From Puccinellia tenuiflora (lineage: Eukaryota > Streptophyta > Magnoliopsida > Poales > Poaceae), in the NCBI GenBank assembly GCA_012064385.1, contig QRDG01000413.1, forward strand, positions 496,001 to 560,000: a stretch of 64,000 nucleotides of DNA, in the 5' to 3' direction. Below are positions 45,601 to 54,939 of this stretch, in pieces. The first letter of the stretch is position 1. Each line of letters starts with the position of its first letter. The notes under the pieces were generated by a model that saw nothing but the letters and a program-made list of their open reading frames with translations, did no database searches and was not told where the DNA came from. The position numbers and the translations under genes are program-made.

Positions 45601-45973
45601 CTCCCCCAAAATGGGATAATCCATTAATATCTCAAAGAGCCAAATGAAATCCACACAAGATTCAATAAAGCTCAACACACAAATTACACATACATGATAT
45701 ACAACTATCATACACAACCTTGAATAACAAGACAAGTAGGAAAGTAGCATATCATATACAAGCACATGCTTGGAACAAAACTAACACATGCAAGGGAGCA
45801 AGCAACTTTCAATGACTATGTGAATTAAATACAAGTTACCGCAAGGAGGAGCATTGGATATGAGATAGATATGTGATAATCCAATTTACTTGGCTTGATG
45901 AAATAAAACCATGAAGTTCCCTTAATTCTTCAAAAGTAGCCAAGTCACCAATGTCCTCCACTACACCTATTGA
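42623..45973 (-). other. Non-coding 3' internal region where pol would be expected
   Basis: 3.35 kb without a credible frame. On the minus strand it carries extra polypurine-tract-like motifs (reverse of ctcccccattgg near 42767, ctcccccaaaatc near 43046, ctcccccaagatt near 44773, ctcccccataatg near 45398 and ctcccccaaaatg near 45602). It also carries many TTGGTATC-like motifs (gataccaa on the plus strand near 43144, 43230, 43361, 44509 and 44548). It is collinear with copy A (2876-5796), so the gag-only organisation is shared by both. Confidence 0.75.
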
Positions 45974-48250
45974 TCAAGTTGAAGCTTGTTGGTCCCCAAC
46001 CAAGTTGGGTCCTAAGAGGTTAGTCACAATAGGTTTGGGAACCCAAATGGTGCTTTTCTTGACACCACTTTGAGCCCCCACATATTTGGCAAACACATTG
46101 CCACTTATATCCTTCCCAAGAGAATAATCATCATCAATTATGATAGGGTTGGATGAGGTACCGTTAGTGCATGAAGAAGCAAGATGACCTTTGCCACAGC
46201 AAAGGTAGCAACACCGACTCTTTTTATTCTTAATAGGCCCCTCAACTTGAGGAGCATTGGCTTGAGTCTTCTTAGGAGGTGGCCTGTGTTCAACTCGCGG
46301 TTGAGCACGAGATTGAACAAGAGGCCGTTTCCCTAGTTGCTTCTCACTAAGAGGCTTCTTCTTCATAGGTAAATCCCGAACATGGTGCCATTCAACCTTG
46401 CACTTGAAGCAAGTGATCTTGGCCGGATTCTTGTCTTGAACTTGGCCCTTCTTCTTCTTCTCAACCGTGGACTTGATCTCGTTGTTGGATTTGAATCCAA
46501 GTCCACTCTTGTGATTCGGGGATTGTTGCGCACTCAACATGTTGTCAAGTGCACGCTTCCCTTCATGATGCTTTTCCAAGTCATTCTTCAAAGAAGTGAC
46601 TTGGGCCTTGAGGTATTTTATTTCCTCTACATGGTTAGTGGCAACAAAAGCACTAGAGGAAGTAGAAGCTTCATCGTTATGACAACAAGGCAAAGCAAGT
46701 AATTCATCACATGATGTACCAATATTTTTAGTGGATGAATTACTAGGACTAGCACATGGCATTTTAGCATTTTTAGTTGAATTTGTGCTATTATCCACAT
46801 GAGGCTCACAAGATGATACCTTGGTAGTGATTGCCTCATGAGCTAACTTTAGACTAGCATAGGATGCTAGAAGATCATCATTAGAGCTAGATAGCTTTTT
46901 ATGATTTTCTTCCAACTTCCTATACTTGCTAGTTAGCAACTCTAGTTGAGCCCTTAGCTCAACATTCTCCTTCGACATAGATGCTTCACAAGAAATAGAG
47001 TTAGTAGCACAAGCATCATTTACATTAGGGATAGAAGAAGACAACTTGGTAAGCTCATCATTTAATCTAGCATTTTCATTTTTCGTGACTTTATATTTAG
47101 CATGAGCATGGTCACGTTCTTTAATAATTTTAGCAATTATTTCATTATGAGACTCCTCAATATTTTCTAGTTTCTCCTCAAGAGAAGCACGAGTCTCTTG
47201 CTCTTCCTCAAGAGCATCTTCTAACGATGCCTTCTCCATAGCATCATCTCTTTCGATCTTACCCTTTTCATCAAGGCTTGCTTCCAAAGCCTCAATAGTT
47301 TCCCCGCGCTCAATAAGGATGCTCATAATTTCATGGAGGTTAGCACAAGCATTTTTATTCTTTGTAAGAGCCTTAAGAATCGTTAGAGCTTTACCATGAA
47401 GGAGAGCATTAACTTTTTCCACATAATCTTCTTCATCCTTATTAACATCATTATTATCATTATCATTATCATCACTAGAAAAAGATTTAGCCATAAGACA
47501 ATGAGTGATGGATGAAGAAGAATAATTAATTTTTGAACTACTCAAGTTCAAATCTTGTTCCATAATTAATTGGGTTTCCTCTACATTAATAATCATGCAA
47601 GAGTTAGAGGGAACACAAGCATTTTTATCATTGGAACAAGATAAAACAAGCATATCATCATTAGATTTATCTAAGCAATTTTTGGATGATGTGCAAGGAC
47701 TATCAACACTAGCATGTATGACATTTATAGTGCTATATGTGTTTTGGTCCAACGATGAGGCATTGCAACAAGATAGAGATAAAAGATCATCAAAGAAGAG
47801 CTCACTATCAATATTGCAAAACCTATCACTACTCACCATCACATTAGTTTGTGGCTTACCACATTTTGGTGAAGTAGATGAAGATGAGAGCTCGTCACGG
47901 CCGGAGGTGGAGGGAGAGTAATCATCCTCACTAGAGTCGGACAAACCATATTTATCTTGTAGCTTGGTCCAAAGCTCATGAGCATCCCGGAGAGGCATGA
48001 TTGACTCGAAAACTACGACACTCACAAATTTGCAAAACTCATTAGAGGCTAGAGCATCTAGATATAAGTTTTTCTCATCCTCTAAAGTCGTACTTTCGTA
48101 ATCCTTTGGAGGATAAAAACCTATATCTAAGATACGCTCAATATTGGGGTCCAAGATCCGTAAGTGACTAGGCTTATGAGTTTTCCAAACATTAAAATTT
48201 GTGCCATTGAATATAAACATGGAATCGTGCACTAATTCCCTAGACGACAT
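45974..48250 (-). CDS. Gag protein of the complete Sirevirus-like element (758 aa, uninterrupted)
   Basis: Would form the capsid/nucleocapsid of the element. The start at 48250 lies 41 bases inside the primer-binding site and opens MSSRELVHDSMFIFNGTNFN. Residues 1 to about 115 resemble the Copia gag N-terminal region (FNGTNFNVWKTH, LYLDALASNEFCKF, ELWTKLQDKYG). Residues about 120-290 are Ser/Asn/Asp-rich and probably disordered. About 300-470 is a Glu/Lys/Leu-rich coiled coil. The first zinc knuckle (about 615) has lost its last Cys (CFKCKVEWHHVRDL). The second (about 681) is canonical CX2CX4HX4C (CYLCCGKGHLASSC). The tail includes IWVPKPIVTN. The stop is followed by non-coding DNA, not protease or pol. 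The full open frame implies recent activity or selection on gag. Confidence 0.85.
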   Translation of the reverse strand: MSSRELVHDSMFIFNGTNFNVWKTHKPSHLRILDPNIERILDIGFYPPKDYESTTLEDEKNLYLDALASNEFCKFVSVVVFESIMPLRDAHELWTKLQDKYGLSDSSEDDYSPSTSGRDELSSSSTSPKCGKPQTNVMVSSDRFCNIDSELFFDDLLSLSCCNASSLDQNTYSTINVIHASVDSPCTSSKNCLDKSNDDMLVLSCSNDKNACVPSNSCMIINVEETQLIMEQDLNLSSSKINYSSSSITHCLMAKSFSSDDNDNDNNDVNKDEEDYVEKVNALLHGKALTILKALTKNKNACANLHEIMSILIERGETIEALEASLDEKGKIERDDAMEKASLEDALEEEQETRASLEEKLENIEESHNEIIAKIIKERDHAHAKYKVTKNENARLNDELTKLSSSIPNVNDACATNSISCEASMSKENVELRAQLELLTSKYRKLEENHKKLSSSNDDLLASYASLKLAHEAITTKVSSCEPHVDNSTNSTKNAKMPCASPSNSSTKNIGTSCDELLALPCCHNDEASTSSSAFVATNHVEEIKYLKAQVTSLKNDLEKHHEGKRALDNMLSAQQSPNHKSGLGFKSNNEIKSTVEKKKKGQVQDKNPAKITCFKCKVEWHHVRDLPMKKKPLSEKQLGKRPLVQSRAQPRVEHRPPPKKTQANAPQVEGPIKNKKSRCCYLCCGKGHLASSCTNGTSSNPIIIDDDYSLGKDISGNVFAKYVGAQSGVKKSTIWVPKPIVTNLLGPNLVGDQQAST

Positions 48251-48290
48251 CTTTTACTCTCTGGGCGGTAAAGCCAAACAAGAGAGACGA

Positions 48291-48303
48291 GGCTCTGATA
48301 CCA
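48291..48303 (-). other. Primer-binding site (initiator Met tRNA type)
   Basis: TGGTATCAGAGCC on the minus strand, two bases from the LTR edge at 48306. Confidence 0.9.
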
Positions 48304-49263
48304 ATTGAAAGAACAAACGATGTCCCGGATGTCGCCTAGAGGGGGGTGAATAGGCGATTAAAACTTTTTCTATTTAGGGGCTTGATAATTGTGGAATAAA
48401 ACTAGGTGTTTAAATTAACAAGCCAACAACCTAAAATTCTAGGTTTACCTAAAGTGCACCAACAACTTATGCTAAACACGGCAAGCAACAAGGTGATAGC
48501 TAGATATAAACTTCAAGCACGAAGGCTATCACAATGTAAAGTGCATAAGTAAGAGCTCGGGTATAGAAATAACCAAGGCACACGGAGACGAGGATTTATT
48601 CCCGAGTTCCTCCTTGTTAAGGGAGTACGTCTCGTTGGAGGGGTGTGAGCTCGCCACAAAAGGCCTACTCAAGATGCCACAAAGGCCTCACCCTATTCTC
48701 CGATGAACCGCACCCAAAAGTTTGGTTCACCTTCCACTATCGGAATCCTTCGGGGCGGATTCCGGAGCCCTTACAACTTTTGGGGCACACACCCACAACT
48801 CAATTGGGGGCTCCCAAATTGTGTCGAAGCTCCACAAGCCGAAGTCTTCACGGCACCACCACCGTCTAGGGTCCAATGACCCAAGAGTAACAAGCTCCCA
48901 ACCGTCAATCCCACGAATCACCGTGGGGAGCACAACCCGATGCACCTAATGCAAAAGGGGAAGATCACACCAAGTGGTCAAATCCTTCTCCCCAAAATCC
49001 AACCAAAGAAACTAATGCTATGGAGGGATTTAGGAGGAAGAACGGAGGAGAAACACCAAGAACTCCAAAATCTAGATCCAACGAGTTCCCCTCACTTAGA
49101 GGAGATTTTGTTTGGTGGAGAAGTGGATCTAGATCTCCTCTCTTGTTTCCCTAAATTTGGGCAAGAATCATCAGAGGGAAGTGGAGCAATCGAGCTCTCA
49201 AAATGTTGCAACAATGGAGGGGAGAGAGAAAATGAGCTCTATGGGAAAAATGGGGAAGAAGCC

Positions 49264-49273
49264 CCTTTTATAG
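49264..49273 (-). promoter_or_regulatory. TATA box of the Sirevirus-like 5' LTR
   Basis: ctataaaagg on the minus strand, just downstream of the palindrome array. The leader from here to the gag start codon is about 1.0 kb. Confidence 0.55.
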
Positions 49274-49319
49274 TGGGCTCCAAAATGGAGCCGTTGGAGA
49301 GGAAAAAGGAAAAAACGTG

Positions 49320-49590
49320 TGCAGCTAGGGAGCCCAGCCTCGGGCCGGCCTTGTCCTGGCCCGGCCGGGAAAGGAGCCAGAAAAACGAAAAAAAAAAATA
49401 GCAGAAAAGGGCCAGCCTCGCCCCGGCCTTGGGCCGGCCTGCGGGCATAGGAAGGCCGGGAGCCCACCCGAGCCGGCCGGCCTCATCCCGGCCTGGGCCG
49501 GTCAGCCAGGGTGGGGTGGGCCGGGAAGCCACCCGAGGCTGCTGGCCTCGTCCCGGCCTGGGGCCGGCCAGGCCGGCCCGGCACCCCTTT
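49320..49590. repeat. GGCCGGCC-type palindrome array (5' LTR)
   Basis: Homologue of 41190-41450 with several base differences inside palindromes, for example ggctggcc versus ggccggcc near 49345. Confidence 0.75.
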
Positions 49591-50879
49591 TTTTCCTTCT
49601 TTTAAAATCTGTCTAAAAATATTTCAATACCGAAAACGCAATAACTTTCGCATACGAACTCCATTTTCGATAATCTTGGACTCGTTGGAATTGTTACAAC
49701 GAGCACTACAAGAATATGCAGATAAACATCATAGTCCAAGAATATAATATAAAAATAAATGGGGAAAGGTAAAAGCTTCCATTTTCGATAACTTTCACCC
49801 ACGAACTCCGTTTTCGATAATCTTGGACTCGTTGGAATCGTCACAACGAGCACAACAAGATTATGCAGATAAACATCATAGTCCAAGAAAATATTATAAA
49901 ACCAAATGGGGAAAGTTAAAAACTCATTTTCGCAAATCGGAAATTCTATAACTTTTGCAATTGAAGTCCGAATGAAGTAAAACCAATTTTGTTGGAAAGA
50001 GAACAACAAAAGCAACCTTTGAAAATGGCAAACAAGCAATGGATATTTTGCAAAGAAATGGAAGAGGTAAATCTTCCGCACGGATGAACCGGCAAAATCT
50101 CCAATACCGAAACCGCAAAAGAAGACGCATATGAAAAACCGTTTTCAGTGAACTTGGCTTTGTCATGACAAGCACGACAAGCACCAAGACCACACCACGA
50201 TTCGAGACAAATAAGAACCAATAAAGATGATTGCATGGATGCAAAAGTATGTGCTCTCTACGGCGATACGATCACGATATTCGGTCTAGAGCCCCTCTTG
50301 ATAGTACGGTTATCTATCCTATAATCCGGTCTCTCACTAAACAACATGAGACCGGTAAAATAGAAACCCTATCAAGATCATATATGTTCCTTGCGCATAA
50401 ATCCACTTGAGGTCGATGAAGACGATCTTCATCTCCTCAAGACGCACCACCTTCCTCGATCGCGCTTCGGTGAAGATTCACATGATGCTCCCCCATACAC
50501 CAAGATGGGAGACGCTCTCTTCGGCATATCTTCACTTGGCCTTGAGTGATCAACCCGCACAAAGCCTTGATCAACACAAACTTTTCTTCTTCCCTTAACC
50601 TTGACTCCAACAAATGGAGAACAAGCAACTCAAATGGACACACCTATAAATATAGCTCAATGCAAACATTAGTCCATAGAGATTGTCATTAATTACCAAA
50701 ACCATGCATGGGAGCAACCATGCACTTTCACCTGGCCTGGTACATCACCGCTTCATTCAATGCTAACGATATGCCCTAGCAAATTTGGCTTATAAACAGG
50801 TCGTTCACACTGCCAACTATCGAGGTGGGACTAAATATCCCGTTTGGGCAGTTCGGGTAGCTCGGGCAATTCAGGCGGT

Positions 50880-51043
50880 CAGTCAGGCCGAGTAATGGTC
50901 AACAAGCTTGACCAGACGGAAATGCGCCGTTTGGCCACCTGCGAGAGTGGATAGAGCGAAGTGGGGCAAAAATGAGGAAAGCAAAGCGAGCGGGGCAAAA
51001 ACGAGCAAAGCTAAGGAAAGTGGGGCAGGAAAGTAATAAACCC
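50880..51043 (-). repeat. Right TIR of the MULE
   Basis: Inverted partner of 36384-36551, ending ...gtaataaaccc and followed by the TAAGATTAA duplication. Confidence 0.8.
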
Positions 51044-51548
51044 TAAGATTAATACACCATGTTTTTTAGGCAAAGCACGTCATGTTTGATTCAGTAGGGA
51101 TTAGCACAATTATATTTCTTAGTCCTCTTTAATTGATAAGAATCCTCAAGAGACCATCTAGATTTTGATTTTTTTATTTATCTTTTGACATAACACGCTT
51201 AAGCTACTAATGGCTTGAAATTCCAAAAAGTTTTCTTTGTTTTTCCTATCCTACAATCCAAACGTCCACTTTTTCAATTCCTGCGTTTTTCGATTCCATA
51301 GGATTTGCGAGGCATGCCATCTCAATTCCTATATTTTTCCTATTCCTGTACCTTTCCTATCATGTGTTCCAAACGGGGCCTTAGGCTGTGTTTGGATGTA
51401 AGAGTTCGGGCTTGGAATTGCCTATTTGGTATTGTCTCTAAGTGATTCAATTCATTTATTTCCGTAATAAAGTCTGTAGCGCAGCTCGTTCATTGCCTAT
51501 AATTATTCTCACTACGCTATTATGCAGAATGAAGAGTTATGAATATGA

Positions 51549-52492
51549 CCAAAAGGAATCTTTGACATTGGGTTCATTAACCCAACACGAATTAATCAAA
51601 AATTGCTACTAGAGTTCCCCCAGGAAACGGGGGACAACTTGCTAAGGTTCATTAAGAGGCAACATTACAAAAAGAAGATAATGTTTCCTTACAACTTCGA
51701 GTAAGACTATTACTGTCTTGTACACATTAATTTTTCCTTACTCGATGTTAATTGTAATTGATGAGTTACTGATGTATATAAACGTGCGCAGTTTCCATTA
51801 CATTCTGCTAATCATTGAAGTTGACTCTGGAAGAGTTGAACTCCACGACTCATTGGCGACACCCGAAGAGAAGTACCAAATCGTTAAAGATGCGCTTCAA
51901 AGGTAATTTCAATCATTATTGCACTATATTGGTCTCTTTTGTTCATTCCCCGAGATATCAAGTAACTAATAACTCATTTATTCATTTTTTGCCGGGCAGG
52001 GTTTGGAAAAGATTCACCAAGAGTACAACAGGTGAATTCAGAGAGATACTTAGTTTTCATCATGTCAAGGTAAGTAGTACGAGCTAGGTCCGCGCATCTC
52101 TTTAATTCTAATTTCAATACCATTATATCATGCTTGATTATTATTTGATTGAACTCTATTCTCGTAAAGTGCGAGAGGCAGCCATCAGGGTCCAATTTGT
52201 GTGGATTCTTCGTTTGCGAGTGGATTCGCCAGGAGGTCAGTGAGCGGAACGCATCGAAATTTATAGAGGTACGTGAACAAATATATTCACAATTTTATTT
52301 TATTACCATTGTTGAGTGTCATTCATAATTATTGTTATGATGATTGATATTCATATTGATCTCCTTCTTTTATAGTTGGATGAAATGCGGAGGAAACTGC
52401 AACCAAAGGAGCGCTTTATAGCGCTTCAAGAGGAAATTGCGGGATTTTTGGTGGACCACGTCATAAACCCTGAGAGAAAATACAATATATAA
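51549..52492 (+). CDS. ULP1-type (C48) cysteine-protease domain gene of a CACTA element, 5' truncated
   Basis: Five exons can be joined: 51549-51700, 51792-51902, 52000-52069, 52170-52268 and 52376-52492. All introns are GT-AG and all phases agree. The product has FINPTRINQ, then PYNF|DFHYILLII (catalytic His), VELHDSL (Asp) and CERQPSGSNLCGFFVC (Gln and catalytic Cys). It ends with the ERFIALQEEIAGFLVDHVI block typical of grass transposon-encoded ULP1 proteins. ULP1 enzymes cleave SUMO or related modifiers; in plant CACTA and some Mutator elements such domains are carried cargo of unclear function. An in-frame TGA at 51546 marks the left limit, so the N-terminal part is missing. All four active-site residues remain, so decay is recent or slow. 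Confidence 0.75.
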
Positions 52493-52497
52493 CACCG

Positions 52498-52685
52498 AGT
52501 AGATGGAGCTCTAGTCCCGGTTGTGACCTCCATGTAATCGAATAGACGGACTCTAGTCCCGGTTGTGATATGTAATCGAGTAGACGGGGCTCTAGTCCCG
52601 GTTGTAACCTCCATGTAATCGAATAGACGGGCTCTAGTCTCGGTTGTGATATGTAATCGAATAGACGGGCTCTATGTATAAAGAA
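52498..52685 (+). repeat. Tandem repeats of ctctagtcccggttgtga type
   Basis: Four units containing ctctagtc.cggttgt.a and atgtaatcga.tagacgg alternate between a longer form (with cctccatg) and a shorter form (gatatg), so the higher-order period is two units. They lie directly after the ULP1 stop codon, in the 3' region of the CACTA fragment. Confidence 0.75.
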
Positions 52686-52859
52686 TAAAGAATAAAGTAT
52701 ATTTTTATTAGATAGACATTTCTTTTATGAACATTTTGATATGCTATATGTATTTTTCCGAATTGTAATTAATTAACCATATATTTTGTAAGATTGATCA
52801 TAATTTTAAATATGCAATAAGGCGGGAACACAAAAAAGCCAGAGCAAGAGGCTGCCAGG

Positions 52860-53079
52860 TGGGGACATCTCTAGTCCCGGGCCGTATTAAGAACCGGGAC
52901 TAAAGGTCCTCGACCACGCGCCGAGGCACCGGCCACGTGGGGGACCAATTTGTCCCGGGTCGTAACTAACCCGGGACTAGAGGGGGGGGGGGCTCTAGTC
53001 CCGATTCCGCAGTCCCTGGTGCAGATCCGGGACTAGAGGATGTAACGAGCCGGGACTAGAGGCTCTTTCTCCACTAGTG
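52860..53079. mobile_element. CACTA element terminus and subterminal repeats
   Basis: Ends at 53079 with ctctttctccactagtg, the reverse of CACTAGTGGAGAAAGAG, a typical CACTA terminal inverted repeat. The preceding 200 bases carry repeated ctagtcccgg/ccgggactag motifs in both orientations, normal for transposase-binding subterminal repeats. The opposite CACTA end was not found; the left part appears deleted between about 51480 and 51549. Confidence 0.8.
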
Positions 53080-53754
53080 CGCACAGACGAATTCCATTGT
53101 TTGGCTGCATGTGGTATTCGGGCCAAGAAACGGAACTCAGTTCCAAGCCCAACCCCGTGTGCCCCCGCAGCATGCGAAGCGATATCAAGGGGGGGCACCG
53201 TATTGGCTCATAATTCACAGGTTGCGTACCTGTTCACCTCCCGAAATAAGTCGTTAGGAGCTCGACCCGTTCGAGCTCAACATCCCGGCGGCGCGGCACG
53301 ATGTAGCCATCTCTGACGTTTCCCCTGCACCTGCTCATCCTCCTCTCCCCTACACCTGCTCCTCCTCCACTTATAGAGCTTTTCCCTTCCGTCCCTCCCC
53401 CAAACTCGCCCTAACCCAAGATGGATGGGATGAGCCGAATGGTGGTACGACGGGGAACTCCGACGGGTGGGGGATCTTCGGCAGGTGGGGGAGCAACGAC
53501 CTCTCCTAGGCCATCCCCAAGCCAACCTCTCCCTGGCCTAAATTTTTCCAAACTCAACAAAATTTTGAATTCCACGGTTTGTACATCCAAACAAGAATTA
53601 GAATTGGATCCCATCATTTGATTCCAACAAAAAATACCAGACACATCTAAACAAAAGATTTGGAATTGGAGGCCAATTCATTTCCATCTCAGATTTGGTA
53701 TTCCCACTCCAATTTAATTCCAAGGTTGAATACCAACATCCAAACACAGCCTAA

Positions 53755-54690
53755 AGGTTTGTCGAGTGTCGGTTGACCGAACACTCAGGAAACAATTCAA
53801 CATTATTTTTCAAATCCTTAAAATGTTTGCCTAGTAGCCGATATCAAACAGTTGACAAATCCTTTATTTTCCTATTTATTATATTTTTGCTTTTCCTTTC
53901 CTTTTCTTTCTTCTGCTTTTATTTTCTTTCTTCTTTTCATTGCCTTCTCTATCTTGTGTTTATTGTATTTTATTTTATTTTTCTATTTTCTTTTCTTTTA
54001 TTCTTTTATTTTCTATCTTTTTATTCTAATTGCCTTTTCTTTTCTTTGGGGTGGACAGCCCAACTTTAGATGAGAACATGGATCGTTTTGGGTTAGATCA
54101 TGTTCGTATTAGCTAATCTAACACAAATAAAGTGGAAAGTCACATGAATGAAACACCCACACTTGGATGTAGAGGGAGGGGGGTGTCATGGGTCCTGTCA
54201 GACACGAAAAAACGCATTAAATCATGTATGGAAGGATCGGAAAATATAACTTGCATGAAGTTCTAATATGTGTATATAACAATATGTTGGTGTTGCAACG
54301 ACGGACCAAATGGAACAGCTCGGCCTATGTCTTTGACGAGTGTCATGGCAAGAACTTGGCAAACAAGGACACGTGGCAAGATCATGCATGCAATCCGTGG
54401 TTGCCGAGTCCCGACACTTGGCAAACCCCTTCACCAACAACCTTGTTCGCGATATTCGGCAATCAGAGACACTCGGCAAAAATGTATTCCTGATATGACA
54501 CTCTGACAAACAAGGTGCCACGTGGCTACATGCATTTGATGTGTTGTTTGTTGAGTATATACATGCGGTTCTCGGCAAATCAAGGTGCCACGTGTCCTTT
54601 GCCTTCGCCGACACTTGGCCTTTAGGCACCTTTATGCCGAATTATCTTATTTGGCACTCCGCAAATGCTTTGCCCAGTTACCTTTCTGCT
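53755..54690. repeat. CACTA-like subterminal repeats (right flank) and a pyrimidine tract
   Basis: Motifs cttggcaaac, ctcggcaaa, gccgagt and cgagtgtc recur in both orientations at 53760-53800 and 54335-54660, matching those at 35690-35926. Between them, 53860-54050 is an almost pure C/T tract whose long Phe/Leu-rich frames are not genes. 54735-54870 is another C/T tract. No terminus is found. Confidence 0.5.
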
Positions 54691-54939
54691 GCCAAAAAAA
54701 TGCAAGTAGTTTAGTTGTGGAACTAGGAAAAAAAGCAAGTGAGCTCACGTTTTCTTCTTTTTTCCTATCGTTTTTCAAGTTGTTCTTATTCTCTCCTCTT
54801 CTCTTTTTCTATTTTTTCTCTCTTTTATTTTTTCTTCTTTCTTTTCCATTTCCTTGTTTCTTTGTTTTTTTCTTCATTTAGTTTCTTTGGTTATGGTTCT
54901 ATTTTAGTTCACTTTTTTCATTTAGTATAAAAGTATGTT

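Larger units (their letters stand above)
40173..50730 (-). mobile_element. Complete gag-only Sirevirus-like (Copia) LTR retrotransposon, 10.56 kb
   Basis: Two LTRs (40173-42608 and 48306-50730) enclose a minus-strand interior with a primer-binding site, a gag gene and a polypurine tract. The flanks are ccggg and cctgg, matching in four of five bases, compatible with a slightly decayed 5-bp duplication. The LTRs are very similar by eye; one visible difference is a roughly 15-base deletion near 49780 relative to 41645-41670. A Sirevirus relation is inferred from several traits: initiator tRNA-Met priming, a large gag with coiled coil and zinc knuckles, the WVPK..VTN gag end, multiple polypurine tracts and palindrome-rich LTRs. 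Pol is absent, so the element depends on enzymes from elsewhere. Confidence 0.85.
48306..50730 (-). mobile_element. 5' LTR of the complete Sirevirus-like element
   Basis: 2425 bases, near-identical to 40173-42608. It drives transcription on the minus strand from the TATA box at about 49264-49273. Confidence 0.85.
36375..51052. mobile_element. Mutator-like element (MULE), 36384-51043, with long TIRs and 9-bp duplication
   Basis: Exact 9-bp copies of TAAGATTAA flank it (36375-36383 and 51044-51052). Its ends are inverted repeats of about 170 bases (36384-36551 and 50880-51043), beginning gggcttattactttcgtgcc on the left and gggtttattactttcctgcc on the right. Most positions match further in, including a repeated ttttgccc motif. 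The 9-bp duplication and long TIRs define Mutator-type elements. Removing the nested retroelement (40173-50730) leaves about 4.1 kb. No MuDR-type transposase is present; it carries two gene-like segments (36975-37544 and 39470-39755), so it is non-autonomous and possibly a Pack-MULE. Confidence 0.85.
35927..51383. mobile_element. Tourist-like (PIF/Harbinger) element 1, 35930-51380, split by a Mutator-like element
   Basis: Terminal inverted repeats are GGGGTCGTTTGGAACAC at 35930 and, reversed, GGCCCCGTTTGGAACAC ending at 51380. They are flanked by TTA (35927-35929 and 51381-51383), the target duplication of this superfamily. Without the insert the element is about 0.8 kb (35930-36383 plus 51053-51380) and rich in ggaat, cctat and cataggaa motifs near both ends. 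It has no transposase. Its right TTA is directly followed by the start of Tourist-like element 2. Confidence 0.8.
51384..53753. mobile_element. Tourist-like element 2 with an inserted CACTA fragment
   Basis: Inverted termini GGCTGTGTTTGGATGT (51384) and, reversed, the same 16 bases ending at 53753. Similarity then continues more weakly (cttggaatt). The flanks are TTA on the left and TAA on the right, of the TWA type used by Harbinger/Tourist, though not identical. The interior is about 165 bases of left arm, a CACTA fragment with an ULP1-type gene (to 53079) and 0.67 kb of right arm. The right arm is partly palindromic and poor in coding signal (53421-53621 is open but unrecognised). Confidence 0.65.

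Noticed and set aside
53773..54073. Phe/Leu-rich frame resembling a membrane protein
   Set aside because: It is the translation of a C/T tract, i.e. low-complexity DNA.
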